The notes: generated from the letters alone by a model not told the origin. 64,000 bases of DNA from CBDCFV01 sp963664625 (GCA_963664625.1 OY761541.1:2108001-2172000); one strand, 5' to 3'. Numbered from the stretch's first letter, positions 1-7,547 are shown. Made by a program: numbers and translations.

Positions 1-2
1 CG

Positions 3-1184
3 GAGATCGGCCGCATCATCAACTCCACCCTGAACATCGAAGAGGTATACGAACCCTTCGCCCAGCGGGTGCGCGACCTGATACCCTTCGAGCGCATCGT
101 CATCACTATAGCCGACCCCTCGCAAGGTGTGTTCACCACCGCCTACGTGAGCGGCGGCGACGTGGCCCACCGGCGCGCCGGGGATGTTGCCAACCTGTCA
201 AACTCCCTCACCCAGGAGGTTATCCGCACCCGGTCCGGCCTGATCATCCAGCCAAAGAACATCGAAGACCTGAAGCAGAGTTTTATCGCCCCTCTTCCGG
301 CATACCAAGCCGGTTTCCGGTCGTTTCTTTCGGTGCCACTGATATCCCACGATGAAGTAATAGGCGTGCTGCACCTGGAATCAACCAAGCCCGAAGCTTA
401 CACCGAGAGGGACCTCAACCTTGCCGAAAGCGTCGGCGCCCACATATCCGGCGCCATCGCCAACGCCCGCCTCTTCGAGCAACTGGAGCTGGGGCGCGAA
501 CGGCTTCGGTGGCTGACGATGCAGGTCGTCTCCCAAGAAGAGGAGGAACGCCACCGCGTATCCAGGGAGTTGCACGACGAGGCCGGACAGGCGTTGACCG
601 CCCTCAAGATAGGCTTGGGACTGATATACTCGGACATACCGGAAGAGCTGGGCCCGGTCAAAAACCGGCTGGCCGAGGCCCTGGACCTGACCGACGTTAC
701 CATGGAGAACATCCGGCTGCTGGCGCGGGGGCTGCGGCCGCCCGAACTGGACGCCGTTGGGCTGAACGGTACCCTGGAAGGATACTGCCGCGAGTTCGCC
801 GGGCTTACCAATCTCTCGATTGACTATTCCGGGGTCGAAGCGTCGGCGTTCACCGACGCCGTCAACATCTCCTTCTACCGTTTTCTGCAGGAGGCGTTGA
901 CCAACGTCGTCAGACACGCTGGGGCGAAACACGTGAAAGTCCGGTTGGACCGCAGTCCGACCGCCATCAGCTTGGCGGTGACTGACGACGGCCGTGGGTT
1001 CTCTCCCCAAGCCCTGAATTCCGACTCGGCCAGAACGAAAGGCATTGGGTTGCTGGGTATGCAGGAACGTTTCGAGTTGCTGGGCGGCCAACTGGAAGTT
1101 GCGTCCACGCCCGGCAAGGGCGCCCGCTTGGTGGCGAAGGCGCCCCCTCAACCGTCTCCACGGGGGCAGGCTCCACAGGCATGA
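3..1184 (+). CDS. GAF-domain sensor histidine kinase, NarX/UhpB type (5' truncated)
   Basis: The reading frame is open from the first full codon at 3, so the true start lies outside the window. The visible protein has a GAF domain (codons from 3 to about 490), then a HisKA_3 dimerisation segment with RELHDEAGQ (phospho-acceptor His codon at 573-575), then a HATPase_c domain with NVVRHAG, DDGRGF and GIGLLGMQER. This architecture is that of kinases that phosphorylate NarL/LuxR-type regulators, and exactly such a regulator starts 10 bp downstream, so the two form one operon. The GAF ligand cannot be told from sequence. No membrane segment is visible, but the N-terminus is missing. Confidence 0.93.
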   Translation, partial: EIGRIINSTLNIEEVYEPFAQRVRDLIPFERIVITIADPSQGVFTTAYVSGGDVAHRRAGDVANLSNSLTQEVIRTRSGLIIQPKNIEDLKQSFIAPLPAYQAGFRSFLSVPLISHDEVIGVLHLESTKPEAYTERDLNLAESVGAHISGAIANARLFEQLELGRERLRWLTMQVVSQEEEERHRVSRELHDEAGQALTALKIGLGLIYSDIPEELGPVKNRLAEALDLTDVTMENIRLLARGLRPPELDAVGLNGTLEGYCREFAGLTNLSIDYSGVEASAFTDAVNISFYRFLQEALTNVVRHAGAKHVKVRLDRSPTAISLAVTDDGRGFSPQALNSDSARTKGIGLLGMQERFELLGGQLEVASTPGKGARLVAKAPPQPSPRGQAPQA

Positions 1185-1194
1185 AGGAGGGCTG

Positions 1195-1845
1195 ATGGTC
1201 CGCGTGATTGTTGCAGACGACCACCACTTGGTCCGCCAAGGCATCCGGATGCTGTTGGAGACCGCCGAAGACATCGAGGTCATCGGCGAGGCCCAGGACG
1301 GCCTGGAGGCGGTGGAGTTGGCCGAAAAGCTCGTGCCAGACATCCTGGTGATGGATATTTCCATGCCCCGGCTGAACGGCGCCCAGGCCACCGAACTCGT
1401 CCGCTCCCGGGTGCCTTCCATCCAAGTTGTCGTGCTGTCCATGCACGCTGACGAGGCCATAGTGCGCCAAGCCTTTCGTCGGGGCGCCAAGGCTTACGTG
1501 TTGAAGCGCGGCGTCAGCGAGGAGTTGCTGCTGGCGGTGCGCTCGGCCAGCAGGGGCGAGACCTACCTCAGCCCGCCCATCGCCAGTTCCATACTGGGCG
1601 AATTTCTCACCCTCTCCGATACCTTGGAGGAGTCGACCGCCTTCGAACGATTGACCCCCAGGGAGCGCCAGGTGTTGCAGCTTCTGGCGGAGGGCTACAC
1701 CAATAACTCCATCGCGTCCGAGTTGGTCGTCGCCGTGAAGACCGTGGAAAAGCACCGGGCCAGCCTGATGTCCAAGCTCGACATCCACGACATCACCGGC
1801 CTCGTCCGCTACGCCATCAAGCAGGGACTGGTGGCCGTAGACTAG
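1195..1845 (+). CDS. NarL/FixJ-family response regulator
   Basis: A 216-residue regulator with an N-terminal receiver domain (acidic pair D8-D9, phospho-acceptor D54 in VMDISMP, conserved Lys in YVLKRG) and a C-terminal LuxR-type helix-turn-helix (LTPRERQVLQLLAEGYTN, then KTVEKHRASLMSKL). The ATG at 1195 is preceded by AAGGAGG at 1184-1190, which decides the start over longer frames. It is the partner of the upstream GAF kinase. Phosphorylated NarL-type proteins bind short inverted repeats as dimers, so the two palindromic elements downstream (2007-2046 and 2645-2684) are candidate targets; that link is inference. Confidence 0.95.
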   Translation: MVRVIVADDHHLVRQGIRMLLETAEDIEVIGEAQDGLEAVELAEKLVPDILVMDISMPRLNGAQATELVRSRVPSIQVVVLSMHADEAIVRQAFRRGAKAYVLKRGVSEELLLAVRSASRGETYLSPPIASSILGEFLTLSDTLEESTAFERLTPRERQVLQLLAEGYTNNSIASELVVAVKTVEKHRASLMSKLDIHDITGLVRYAIKQGLVAVD

Positions 1846-1957
1846 CAACGGCGCCGGCCCGTCATTCCCTCAGCACCTGGTCCGCTATTCCCTCAGCCCC
1901 AACCCGTCCTTCCCGCTTGTGGCAGCACCCGGCCTGTCATTCCCGCCGCGCCCAACC

Positions 1958-1987
1958 CGTCATTCCCGCGAAGGCGGGAATCCACCG
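1958..1987. repeat. Dispersed palindromic repeat (CGTCATTCCCGCG/CGGGAATCC type)
   Basis: A 30-bp unit with a GCGAAGGC core that folds as TTCCCGC/GCGGGAA. Near-identical or inverted copies occur at 4752, 7738, 9718, 33129 and 35165. It is a genome-wide intergenic repeat with REP-like properties. Confidence 0.85.
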
Positions 1988-2006
1988 GCTCCGTTCAATC
2001 ACCATA

Positions 2007-2046
2007 ATGGGGTGTTTTTCTACCCGATGGTAGGGTGTTCCCCCAT
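2007..2046. promoter_or_regulatory. Palindromic 40-bp element A
   Basis: Reads ATGGGG-N8-TACCC-N4-GTAGGG-N4-CCCCCAT. The ends (ATGGGG/CCCCAT) and the centre (CTACC/GGTAG) are both inverted repeats. Element B at 2645-2684 has the same blocks at the same spacing. About 25 bp downstream is a weak -10-like CATAGA, followed by a short transcription unit (peptide and structured RNA). It is likely a regulator-binding site, perhaps for the NarL-type protein encoded just upstream; the binding partner is inference. Confidence 0.6.
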
Positions 2047-2127
2047 TACTTGCCGCCTGCTTTTGCCCCATCATAGACACACGGAGGGTGAACCTCTCTT
2101 GTGGAGAACAAGAAGGAGGAGTCCACG

Positions 2128-2196
2128 ATGGTACGAAACTTCGAGTGGCTTCACAACTGGAAATTCCCTACTTGGGCCCCCATCGGTCCGGCCTGA
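2128..2196 (+). CDS. 22-residue Trp-rich micro-peptide
   Basis: ATG at 2128 is preceded by a very strong Shine-Dalgarno, AAGGAGGAG at 2113-2121, at good spacing. The product has 22 residues with Trp at positions 7, 11 and 16 and the pieces NFEWLHNWKF and TWAPIGPA, and ends at TGA 2194-2196. It sits directly in front of a structured segment that ends in a terminator. It could be a leader peptide whose translation responds to tryptophan, or a short functional peptide on a dual-function RNA. I recognise no family. Support rests on the ribosome-binding site and codon context only. Confidence 0.45.
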   Translation: MVRNFEWLHNWKFPTWAPIGPA

Positions 2197-2566
2197 GTAG
2201 CTGAACAAGCCAGGTGCGGGGACCGGTGGGGGCGCCATCAGTTTTGACGCTCTGTATTCCAAGAAAGCTGGGAAAGGAGCAGGTTGATGGTGAGGGATTT
2301 TAGACGTAACGAAAATTGCTCAGGCCTCCACTGACGGGGCAACGGGGTGAGTGAGCCGGCGGGGCTCAAGTCGGTGGAGGCCAGCACAGCAGCGGTGCCG
2401 CTGTGGGAGGCGGTCAAGTAATTGAGGCTCCCAGGGTCTACCGGGGAAGCTGCGAGGGCAGGCAACCGCCGAAGGGCGGAAACGATAGCTGAGGCAGGAT
2501 AACCGGGCAGGCGGCGCCGTTGGAATATAGCCGGGCACAGCCGCAAGGGTGTGCCCGGTTTCTTTA
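2197..2566 (+). ncRNA. Candidate structured RNA downstream of the micro-peptide
   Basis: No credible coding frame lies here, but stable hairpins are packed in series: GCCTCCAC pairs with GTGGAGGC around 2325-2375, GAGCC with GGCTC inside it, CACAGC with GCTGTG near 2385-2406, GGGAG with CTCCC near 2405-2434, CCGCC-GAAG-GGCGG near 2467-2480, and the final terminator. TATTCC near 2258 can pair over a long distance with GGAATA near 2522. It does not match the conserved cores of RNase P RNA, tmRNA, SRP RNA or 6S RNA. The transcript probably begins near 2080. It is either a free RNA or a leader/attenuator. Confidence 0.45.
2531..2566 (+). terminator. Rho-independent terminator of the structured RNA
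   Basis: CCGGGCACA (2531-2539) pairs with TGTGCCCGG (2550-2558) over a 10-nt loop, followed by the T-rich tail TTTCTTTATT. Confidence 0.85.
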
Positions 2567-2644
2567 TTCTCTGGTAGGGGCAACCACGAGGGTTGCCCTA
2601 ACTCTTGTGGTTGCCCTGGCGCTCCACCATCCTCTCCTCTCCTT

Positions 2645-2684
2645 ATGGGGCATTTATTCCCCCTAAAGTAGGGAAAGCCCCCAT
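2645..2684. promoter_or_regulatory. Palindromic 40-bp element B
   Basis: Reads ATGGGG-N8-CCCCC-N4-GTAGGG-N4-CCCCCAT, the same length and spacing as element A at 2007-2046. The centre CCCTAAAGTAGGG is an inverted repeat. A candidate -10, TATTAT at 2709-2714, lies 25 bp beyond its end, similar to the spacing at element A, and the receiver-protein gene starts at 2747. It is probably an upstream activator site for that gene. Confidence 0.6.
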
Positions 2685-2746
2685 AGTTTTATCGTTATGT
2701 AGACCGCATATTATGTTACACAAAACATGGGTGGGAAGGTAACGCC

Positions 2747-3250
2747 ATGACGCTGCACAACGTCGCCGCCAACGGTCAAGCCCCCTTCCCCCGTCTTTCC
2801 CACGAAGGTGGGACGCCGGGCCGGGGGCAAGCGTTACGGGTATTGCTGATAGACGAGAACCCCGTGTTCATGCAGGCCGCAACGGCGTTCCTCCAACGCC
2901 AGACCGACTTCGTCACCCTTCGCACCGCCGCCACACTGGAGGCGGCCTTGGTGGGCGCGCGGGACTTTCGTCCGTCGGTGATCGTCATCGACCCCAACAA
3001 CTCCAGGCTGGACGGGCTCGCCGTCATTCCGCGTATACGCACCGTGTTGCCCCAGGTCGGGATCGTGGTCTTGGCGCTCATAGACTCGCCCACCTACAGG
3101 GACGCTTCTCTCGCCACCGGCGCCGACTGCTTCGTGTCCAAGTCCAGCATGGCCGTGGACCTGCTTCCGGCGATACGCCGCGCTGTCCGCAAGGGTGGAA
3201 CGCCGTCGCCCGTGGCTGCGGCTCAAAGGGTCAGGGCAATGGCTGCGTAG
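2747..3250 (+). CDS. Receiver-only response regulator-like protein
   Basis: A 167-residue protein with about 28 disordered residues and then one CheY-like receiver domain: acidic D36-E37, phospho-acceptor D82 in VIVIDPNNS, and Lys132 in CFVSKSS. The C-terminal tail is short, with no DNA-binding or output domain. ATG 2747 has GGGAAGG upstream. It may be a phosphate sink or a protein-protein output in the same two-component network as the kinase at 3-1184. Element B and a -10-like TATTAT lie upstream. Confidence 0.85.
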   Translation: MTLHNVAANGQAPFPRLSHEGGTPGRGQALRVLLIDENPVFMQAATAFLQRQTDFVTLRTAATLEAALVGARDFRPSVIVIDPNNSRLDGLAVIPRIRTVLPQVGIVVLALIDSPTYRDASLATGADCFVSKSSMAVDLLPAIRRAVRKGGTPSPVAAAQRVRAMAA

Positions 3251-3330
3251 GGCCCGCCCTATCGCAGGTAGGGTGAAAACACCGGTAACACTGTCCTTGG
3301 TCAACAACCAGCATGGGAGGAGGGGCAGCA

Positions 3331-3879
3331 ATGTTCAGAGACGTCTACAACGAGTTCAACCTTATCGATTATTCCATTGGGGAATGGTCCCATTGGACGG
3401 AGCAGGGTGATATGTCGACCAGACGCTGTCGCAAGATACTGGTGCCGTTGGACCGCTCTTTCGAGGCTACCGAGCGGGTGTTGAGCGTGGCCCAGGAGGT
3501 CCTGGTCCCCGGCGGTGAGGGGATTCTCCTGCACGTCATTCCCCCGCAGAACGGCAGGATGTCCGGGCTCAGGTACATGTCGGCGGAGGAAATGGAGAAT
3601 ATTGAGAGGTCTCGCGCTCTGGGATACTTGGGATACTTTGCTAACCGCCTGAATCGTGGGGAGTGCCATTGGCGCCCGGAAGTAGTGGTCGCCAGCCCGG
3701 TGGCGGACGGAATCCGGGAGGTTGCGATGCGGGAGGACGTGGACCTCATCGCCATGTATACCCACGACCGCCGAGGGCTGGCCAAGCTCATCAAGGGGAG
3801 CGTCTGCGAGAAAGTGAAGGAATTGGTCCCCCACCAGGTCAGAGTGGTAAGACCCCTCGGGGAGTTGGCGGTCCGGTAG
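3331..3879 (+). CDS. Universal stress protein (UspA family)
   Basis: A USP fold starts at KILVPLDRS and ends with the ATP-site region RRGLAKLIKGSVCEKV and VRVVRP. The usual G-2x-G-9x-GS motif is altered at its first Gly (HDRRG), while the G-9x-GS part is kept, so nucleotide binding is possible but not certain. The start at 3331 is chosen because GGAGGAGGGG lies just upstream; ATG 3412 would give a shorter protein closer to the usual N-terminus. A GAF kinase, NarL-type regulator and Usp together recall dormancy and redox regulons such as DosR, by analogy only. Confidence 0.85.
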   Translation: MFRDVYNEFNLIDYSIGEWSHWTEQGDMSTRRCRKILVPLDRSFEATERVLSVAQEVLVPGGEGILLHVIPPQNGRMSGLRYMSAEEMENIERSRALGYLGYFANRLNRGECHWRPEVVVASPVADGIREVAMREDVDLIAMYTHDRRGLAKLIKGSVCEKVKELVPHQVRVVRPLGELAVR

Positions 3880-3966
3880 TCCCTCCGATTTGGGATTGCA
3901 TTTCCGACCCACAGGTGTTGACAGGCGATTTTCGAGACTCCTAGCCAGCAGACAGTGAGGTGTGAA

Positions 3967-4173
3967 ATGGTACTGTTGGAATCGCCGCCCATCGGACTCG
4001 ATTTTCTGGAAGAGATCATAACCGAGGCTGAAGATGCCGCCCCGGTCGCCGTACAGGTGGAGATGGACACCGAGGACGCCGCGCCCGTAGCCGTGGAGGT
4101 TGCTCACTGGTTCTACGGGGTTCCCTGTGCGGGGGTCAAATACTACTCCTTCCACCGGCGCCCGGTGACGTAG
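3967..4173 (+). CDS. Small acidic protein with an internal repeat
   Basis: A 68-residue protein from ATG 3967, preceded by a GTGAGGTG ribosome-binding site. It holds two copies of EDAAPVAV about 17 residues apart and ends in an aromatic, basic tail (GVKYYSFHRRP). I recognise no family. It lies between the usp gene and the GYD gene in the same direction, so it could belong to the same stress unit. Coding is supported by the repeat in frame and by the start site, but not strongly. Confidence 0.5.
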   Translation: MVLLESPPIGLDFLEEIITEAEDAAPVAVQVEMDTEDAAPVAVEVAHWFYGVPCAGVKYYSFHRRPVT

Positions 4174-4367
4174 GCAAACCGCAACCCTCCGGCCATCCAA
4201 CTCCCCTATTCCGGCCCCAAAATGTCGATGAACCCTGCGGCTCAGGGTGATACCATGCAAAGGTGGACACCAACCGGACTCCCTGAGCCGCATCCCCTTG
4301 ATTGGCAGCCTTGCCCAATCCATGACGCGGCTTGTTGAGCCAACCTTACTCGTATTTGGGAGGTATC

Positions 4368-4670
4368 ATGGGCCTGTATGTCATGTTGAGCAAGTTGACC
4401 GACGAGGGGCGCAGGACAGTCAAGGAACATCCGGCAAGGATAAAAGAGGTTAACCGAGAAGTGCAGGCCATGGGGGTACAAGTGCTGGCCCAGTATGCCA
4501 CCCTCGGTCCCTACGACTTCGTCAACATCGTCGAAGCTCCCGACACTGCCACCATAATGAGAGTTTCGGTGGAGTTAGGGTCCCGCGGCACGGTGCAGGT
4601 AACCTCTTTGGCTGCAATGGGTGTGGACGACTATATTGCGATGGTCGCTTCGCCTTCTTCCTTCCTGTAA
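4368..4670 (+). CDS. GYD-domain protein
   Basis: A 100-residue protein with the GYD family pattern: GLYVMLSKLTDEGRRTVKEHP at the N-terminus, then YATLGPYDFVNIVEAPD in the middle. The whole protein is the domain, as usual for this dimeric ferredoxin-like fold of unknown function. ATG 4368 follows GGGAGGTATC, which places the start 36 bp after the longest open frame. An inverted repeat ACCCT-N7-AGGGT near 4233-4249 lies upstream. Confidence 0.85.
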   Translation: MGLYVMLSKLTDEGRRTVKEHPARIKEVNREVQAMGVQVLAQYATLGPYDFVNIVEAPDTATIMRVSVELGSRGTVQVTSLAAMGVDDYIAMVASPSSFL

Positions 4671-4751
4671 CGCTAACACCGCCGTAGTAACACAACCCTT
4701 GGTTCTTTCTGAGGTAGCGTTGCAATCCAGGTGGTTATCCCCGAAGCCAAA

Positions 4752-4781
4752 CGTCATTCCCGCCTTCGCGGGAATCCACCG
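4752..4781. repeat. Dispersed palindromic repeat
   Basis: CGTCATTCCCGCC, TTCGC, GGGAATCCACCG; same family as 1958-1987. It fills part of the 206-bp gap between convergent genes and may act as a bidirectional stop. Confidence 0.8.
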
Positions 4782-4876
4782 TACTGTCACCTACGTACAG
4801 ACCACCTGAGAATGGAACGCTACCCTTTCCGGCAGTTGTTCCGCTTGGTCCTCGACCAGCGATGCAATCCGCTCCG

Positions 4877-6304
4877 CTAAATCGGCGGCAGCCGGTTATG
4901 CCAGGGAGTGGCTTGTTCGTAGGCATGTCCCACGCGCAGCACCGTTGCCTCATCGAAGGGCCGTCCCGCTATTTGCATCGCCAGTGGAAGGCCGCCATCC
5001 CCTTCCGAACTGAACCCGCACAGGATTGACATGGCGGTTGTGCCCGTCAGGCTGTATGGACCGGTGTAGCCGCCCCTGTGCAGCGCTTGCTTCGCCTGCT
5101 CCTTGCTGGCTACGGTGCCGTCCATCGACATAACCCCCGCCGGCGCGGCTGATGTTGGCTGTACCAGCACGTCCACCTCCTCCAGCGCACCCAATACCTC
5201 CTGGCGCACCATGGCCCGCATCTTCTGGGCCTTGTAATATACCGGGGCCGGTATCAGGTTTGCCGTCGAGAAAGAAACCCGAGTGTTGTGATGGTAGTCC
5301 TGCGGTCTCTCCCGGAGCCATTCCGGGTGCAGACTCACCCGTTCCACGTGGGTAATGGTCCGGATGGCGACTCCGCAGTTGACGCTCAAAGGCAGCGAAA
5401 CCTCCCGCACCTCGGCCCCCAGTTCGCTCAACACCCCTGCCGCCGCGATGATCGCGTCCCGCACTCGCGGGTCCACCCCGGACTTTTCCGAGTCCAGGTA
5501 CTCTTGCACCAACCCGACCTTCAACCCCGTAATGTCACCCGTCAGGGCTTGCCGGTAGTCCGGCACCGGGACTTGCCGCGTGTAAGGGTCTTTGGGATCG
5601 TAACCCGCGATGGCCCCGATGGTGGCCGCGCAGTCTTCCACGGTGCGGGATATGGGGCCTATGGTGTCGATTGACCAGCAGGCCCCGTCTGCCCCGTACC
5701 GGCTCACCCGCCCCCAAGTCGGACGCAGCCCTACCAGCCCGCACAGGGACGCCGGTCCGCGGATCGAGCCGCCGGTGTCCTCTCCCAACGACGTAGCGCA
5801 CAACCGGGCCGCGGTGGCCGCCCCCGATCCGGTGCTGGACGTCCCCGGGTCCCGTGACAGGTCCCACGGATTGCGGGCCGGGCCTTTGAAGGAGCTGAAC
5901 GAGTCCCCAATGGCGAACTCGCTCATGTTGGTCTTTCCGATTATGACCGCGCCGGCCTCCTTCAACTTGGCTACGACGGTCGCGTCCTCCGTCGGAATGA
6001 AGTCGGCCCTTATCTTCGAGGCGTCGGTGGTCAGAATCCCTGTAGTGTGGACTTGGTCCTTTACGCCCACCGGAATCCCATGCAGCGGGCCGCGGTACCG
6101 ACCCTGCTGTATTTCCTGGCCGGCTTGTCGGGCCTGTTCCATCGCCTCATCGGCGCATACGGTGATGTAGGCGTTGACCTTGGGATTGACCTGCTCGATG
6201 CGGTCCAGGTAGGCGTTCAGGGCCTCCTCCGGCGACACCTGCCGCGCCTCGATCAAAGAGGCCAGTTGCGTGGCGGAAAGGAAGGGTATGTCCGACTGTT
6301 CCAT
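4877..6304 (-). CDS. Amidase signature family enzyme (GatA/AtzE-like)
   Basis: A 475-residue hydrolase with the Ser-cisSer-Lys triad regions: GIPVGVKDQ (Lys), TSSTGSGAATAA (Gly/Ser-rich, cis-Ser) and GEDTGGSIRGPASLCG (nucleophile Ser). It hydrolyses a C-N amide bond; the substrate is unknown. The start MEQSDIPFL at 6304 is preceded by GGAGGC, which rules out the 24-residue longer frame. The AtzG/GatC-like gene ends 1 bp before it, so the two are translationally coupled and probably form a complex. No GatB is nearby, which argues against tRNA amidation and for a catabolic amidase. Confidence 0.9.
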   Translation of the reverse strand: MEQSDIPFLSATQLASLIEARQVSPEEALNAYLDRIEQVNPKVNAYITVCADEAMEQARQAGQEIQQGRYRGPLHGIPVGVKDQVHTTGILTTDASKIRADFIPTEDATVVAKLKEAGAVIIGKTNMSEFAIGDSFSSFKGPARNPWDLSRDPGTSSTGSGAATAARLCATSLGEDTGGSIRGPASLCGLVGLRPTWGRVSRYGADGACWSIDTIGPISRTVEDCAATIGAIAGYDPKDPYTRQVPVPDYRQALTGDITGLKVGLVQEYLDSEKSGVDPRVRDAIIAAAGVLSELGAEVREVSLPLSVNCGVAIRTITHVERVSLHPEWLRERPQDYHHNTRVSFSTANLIPAPVYYKAQKMRAMVRQEVLGALEEVDVLVQPTSAAPAGVMSMDGTVASKEQAKQALHRGGYTGPYSLTGTTAMSILCGFSSEGDGGLPLAMQIAGRPFDEATVLRVGHAYEQATPWHNRLPPI

Positions 6305-6305
6305 C

Positions 6306-6494
6306 TCATGCCTCCGTATCGGGCAGAATAAGGGGAACGGGTTCCACGGCGTTGAGGCCGGGAACCTCCAGCGCATCCATCATCTCCAGGATTGCGTTCA
6401 GGCTGTGGGCCACCTCGGTCAACTCCGTTCCATCCAGTTCCAAGCCAACGGCGTATCCCATGGCCTGTACTTCCGCGTCGGTCAGGTCCCTCAC
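6306..6494 (-). CDS. AtzG/GatC-like small amidase subunit
   Basis: A 62-residue helical protein: GLELDGTELTEVAHSLNAIL, then an extended EPVPLILPD tail. Length and pattern fit the AtzG/GatC-like partners that wrap around amidase-signature enzymes and stabilise them. The GTG start at 6494 has AAGGAG upstream and overlaps the upstream stop codon in TAGTG, and its own stop is 1 bp from the amidase start. The order Uma2-AtzG-amidase is therefore a tightly coupled operon. Confidence 0.7.
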   Translation of the reverse strand: MRDLTDAEVQAMGYAVGLELDGTELTEVAHSLNAILEMMDALEVPGLNAVEPVPLILPDTEA

Positions 6495-7189
6495 TACGAA
6501 CTCCTTCGGAGGTGATTCAGTTCCGCTTCCAGTTCTCGGACGCGGGCCTCGGCGGCGTCAGCCCGGGCACGCTCGTCCGAAAACCTAACGATATGTCGCC
6601 CTGTGCCAGGATTGTACCAGCCGAGCCTGCCACCTTCCCATCTCAGGATCAGGTCCAGTACGGCGCTGTACCCCTAGAAGGTCTGGTCGTCAATCCGTTC
6701 GATGGGAATGGGTTGGTAGACTCCGGCGACCAGACGGTCCCCGGCGAGGGCTGCCCCGTGGTGTTCCCCGCCCAAGGGGTCGAAGCGCCAGTATTCGGGA
6801 ATGCCCAGGGCGACGTAGCCGTCCCGCTTGACCGTGACGTCCCGGTGGCCGGTGCTGGGCGAGGCGATTTCAAGGACGAAGTCCGGTGGCTTGCCTTGCT
6901 CCGAGATCACGTAGCCGTTGTGTGGAGTGACGGCATTGGGGTCGACGTTGAAGGCGATGAGCAGGTCCGGCGCCATCAGGCCCAGCCGTTCGCTGGTGGG
7001 TTCCCGGCTGATGTAGGCTTCGCCGGTGATGATGGTTGTGTCATGGTTGCCGAAGTGCGCCGCCAAGTGGTGAGTGTTGCCCGGAAGGTGAAGGTGCGTG
7101 TAGTTATTCATGTCCTCCGGCTCAGGCGGGTCCGGGAGCCGGACAAAGTCGCGGGGATGGCCTGTAGCGGCGGTCGGTCTGGTGGTCAT
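6494..7189 (-). pseudogene. Uma2-family putative endonuclease, interrupted by an in-frame amber codon
   Basis: Uma2 proteins (PD-(D/E)xK fold, role poorly known) show APDLLIAF, PPDFVLEIASPST, VKRDGYVALGIPEYWRFDP and GVYQPIP, all present in the first 171 codons from ATG 7189. The frame then meets TAG at 6674-6676 and continues without a shift as GYSAVLDLILRWEGG..GWYNPGTG and a coiled-coil tail (AEARVRELEAELNHL), which is the normal Uma2 C-terminus. Its final stop overlaps the next gene's GTG. A single G-to-A change (TGG to TAG) or a sequencing error would explain it; the truncated 171-residue form could still be made. Confidence 0.8.
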
Positions 7190-7205
7190 GTCGGACCTCA
7201 ATAGC

Positions 7206-7231
7206 AGAAAAGCCGCCTGTTCGGCGGCTCT
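7206..7231 (-). terminator. Rho-independent terminator after the zinc-ribbon gene
   Basis: On the minus strand GAGCCGCC pairs with GGCGGCT over GAACA, followed by TTTCT. Confidence 0.8.
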
Positions 7232-7256
7232 TCCTTAGGGTCGTTACTGGGTGAGA

Positions 7257-7547
7257 CTACCGGCGCATCGCGCTGAAGCAATCGCTGCAGTAGACGGGCC
7301 TGTCGCCCCGCGGCACGAAGGGAACGGTGGTGTCGATGCCGCACTGCGCGCATACGACCGGGTGCATCTCCCGGGGCCCGCCCCCGTAACCGCCGCGCTG
7401 TGCGTTCTTGCGGGCCGCCCGGCAGTCCGGGCACCGCTTGGGCTCGTTGGTGTACCCGCGGGACGCGAAGAACTCCTGCTCCCCAATTGTGAACACAAAG
7501 GGAGCCCCGCACTCCACACAGGTCAGGTTCCTGTCAGAAATGGCCAT
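7257..7547 (-). CDS. Two-module zinc-ribbon protein
   Basis: A 96-residue protein with four CxxC pairs: CVECG and CPDCRAARK form a first ribbon with the SRGYTNEPKRC pattern of the bacterial probable zinc-ribbon family, and CAQCG with YCSDCF form a second after a Gly-rich linker. It probably binds two zinc ions; the partner is unknown (nucleic acid or ribosome is common for such ribbons). AGGAGGTCATCCAG precedes the ATG at 7547. A promoter lies about 100 bp upstream and a terminator follows, so it is monocistronic. Confidence 0.85.
   Translation of the reverse strand: MAISDRNLTCVECGAPFVFTIGEQEFFASRGYTNEPKRCPDCRAARKNAQRGGYGGGPREMHPVVCAQCGIDTTVPFVPRGDRPVYCSDCFSAMRR

Noticed and set aside
381..1848. 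Long minus-strand frames opposite the kinase and regulator
   Set aside because: They are high-GC shadows with no start signal; the forward frames carry all conserved motifs.
2238..2546. Minus-strand open frames of about 90-100 codons
   Set aside because: They run through the hairpin-rich RNA region, have no ribosome-binding site and repeat no known pattern.
3250..4250. Extra copies of the 40-bp palindrome (CCCTATCGCAGGTAGGG near 3257, ACCCT-N7-AGGGT near 4233)
   Set aside because: The spacings differ and the ATGGGG/CCCCAT outer arms are missing, so they cannot be called the same element.
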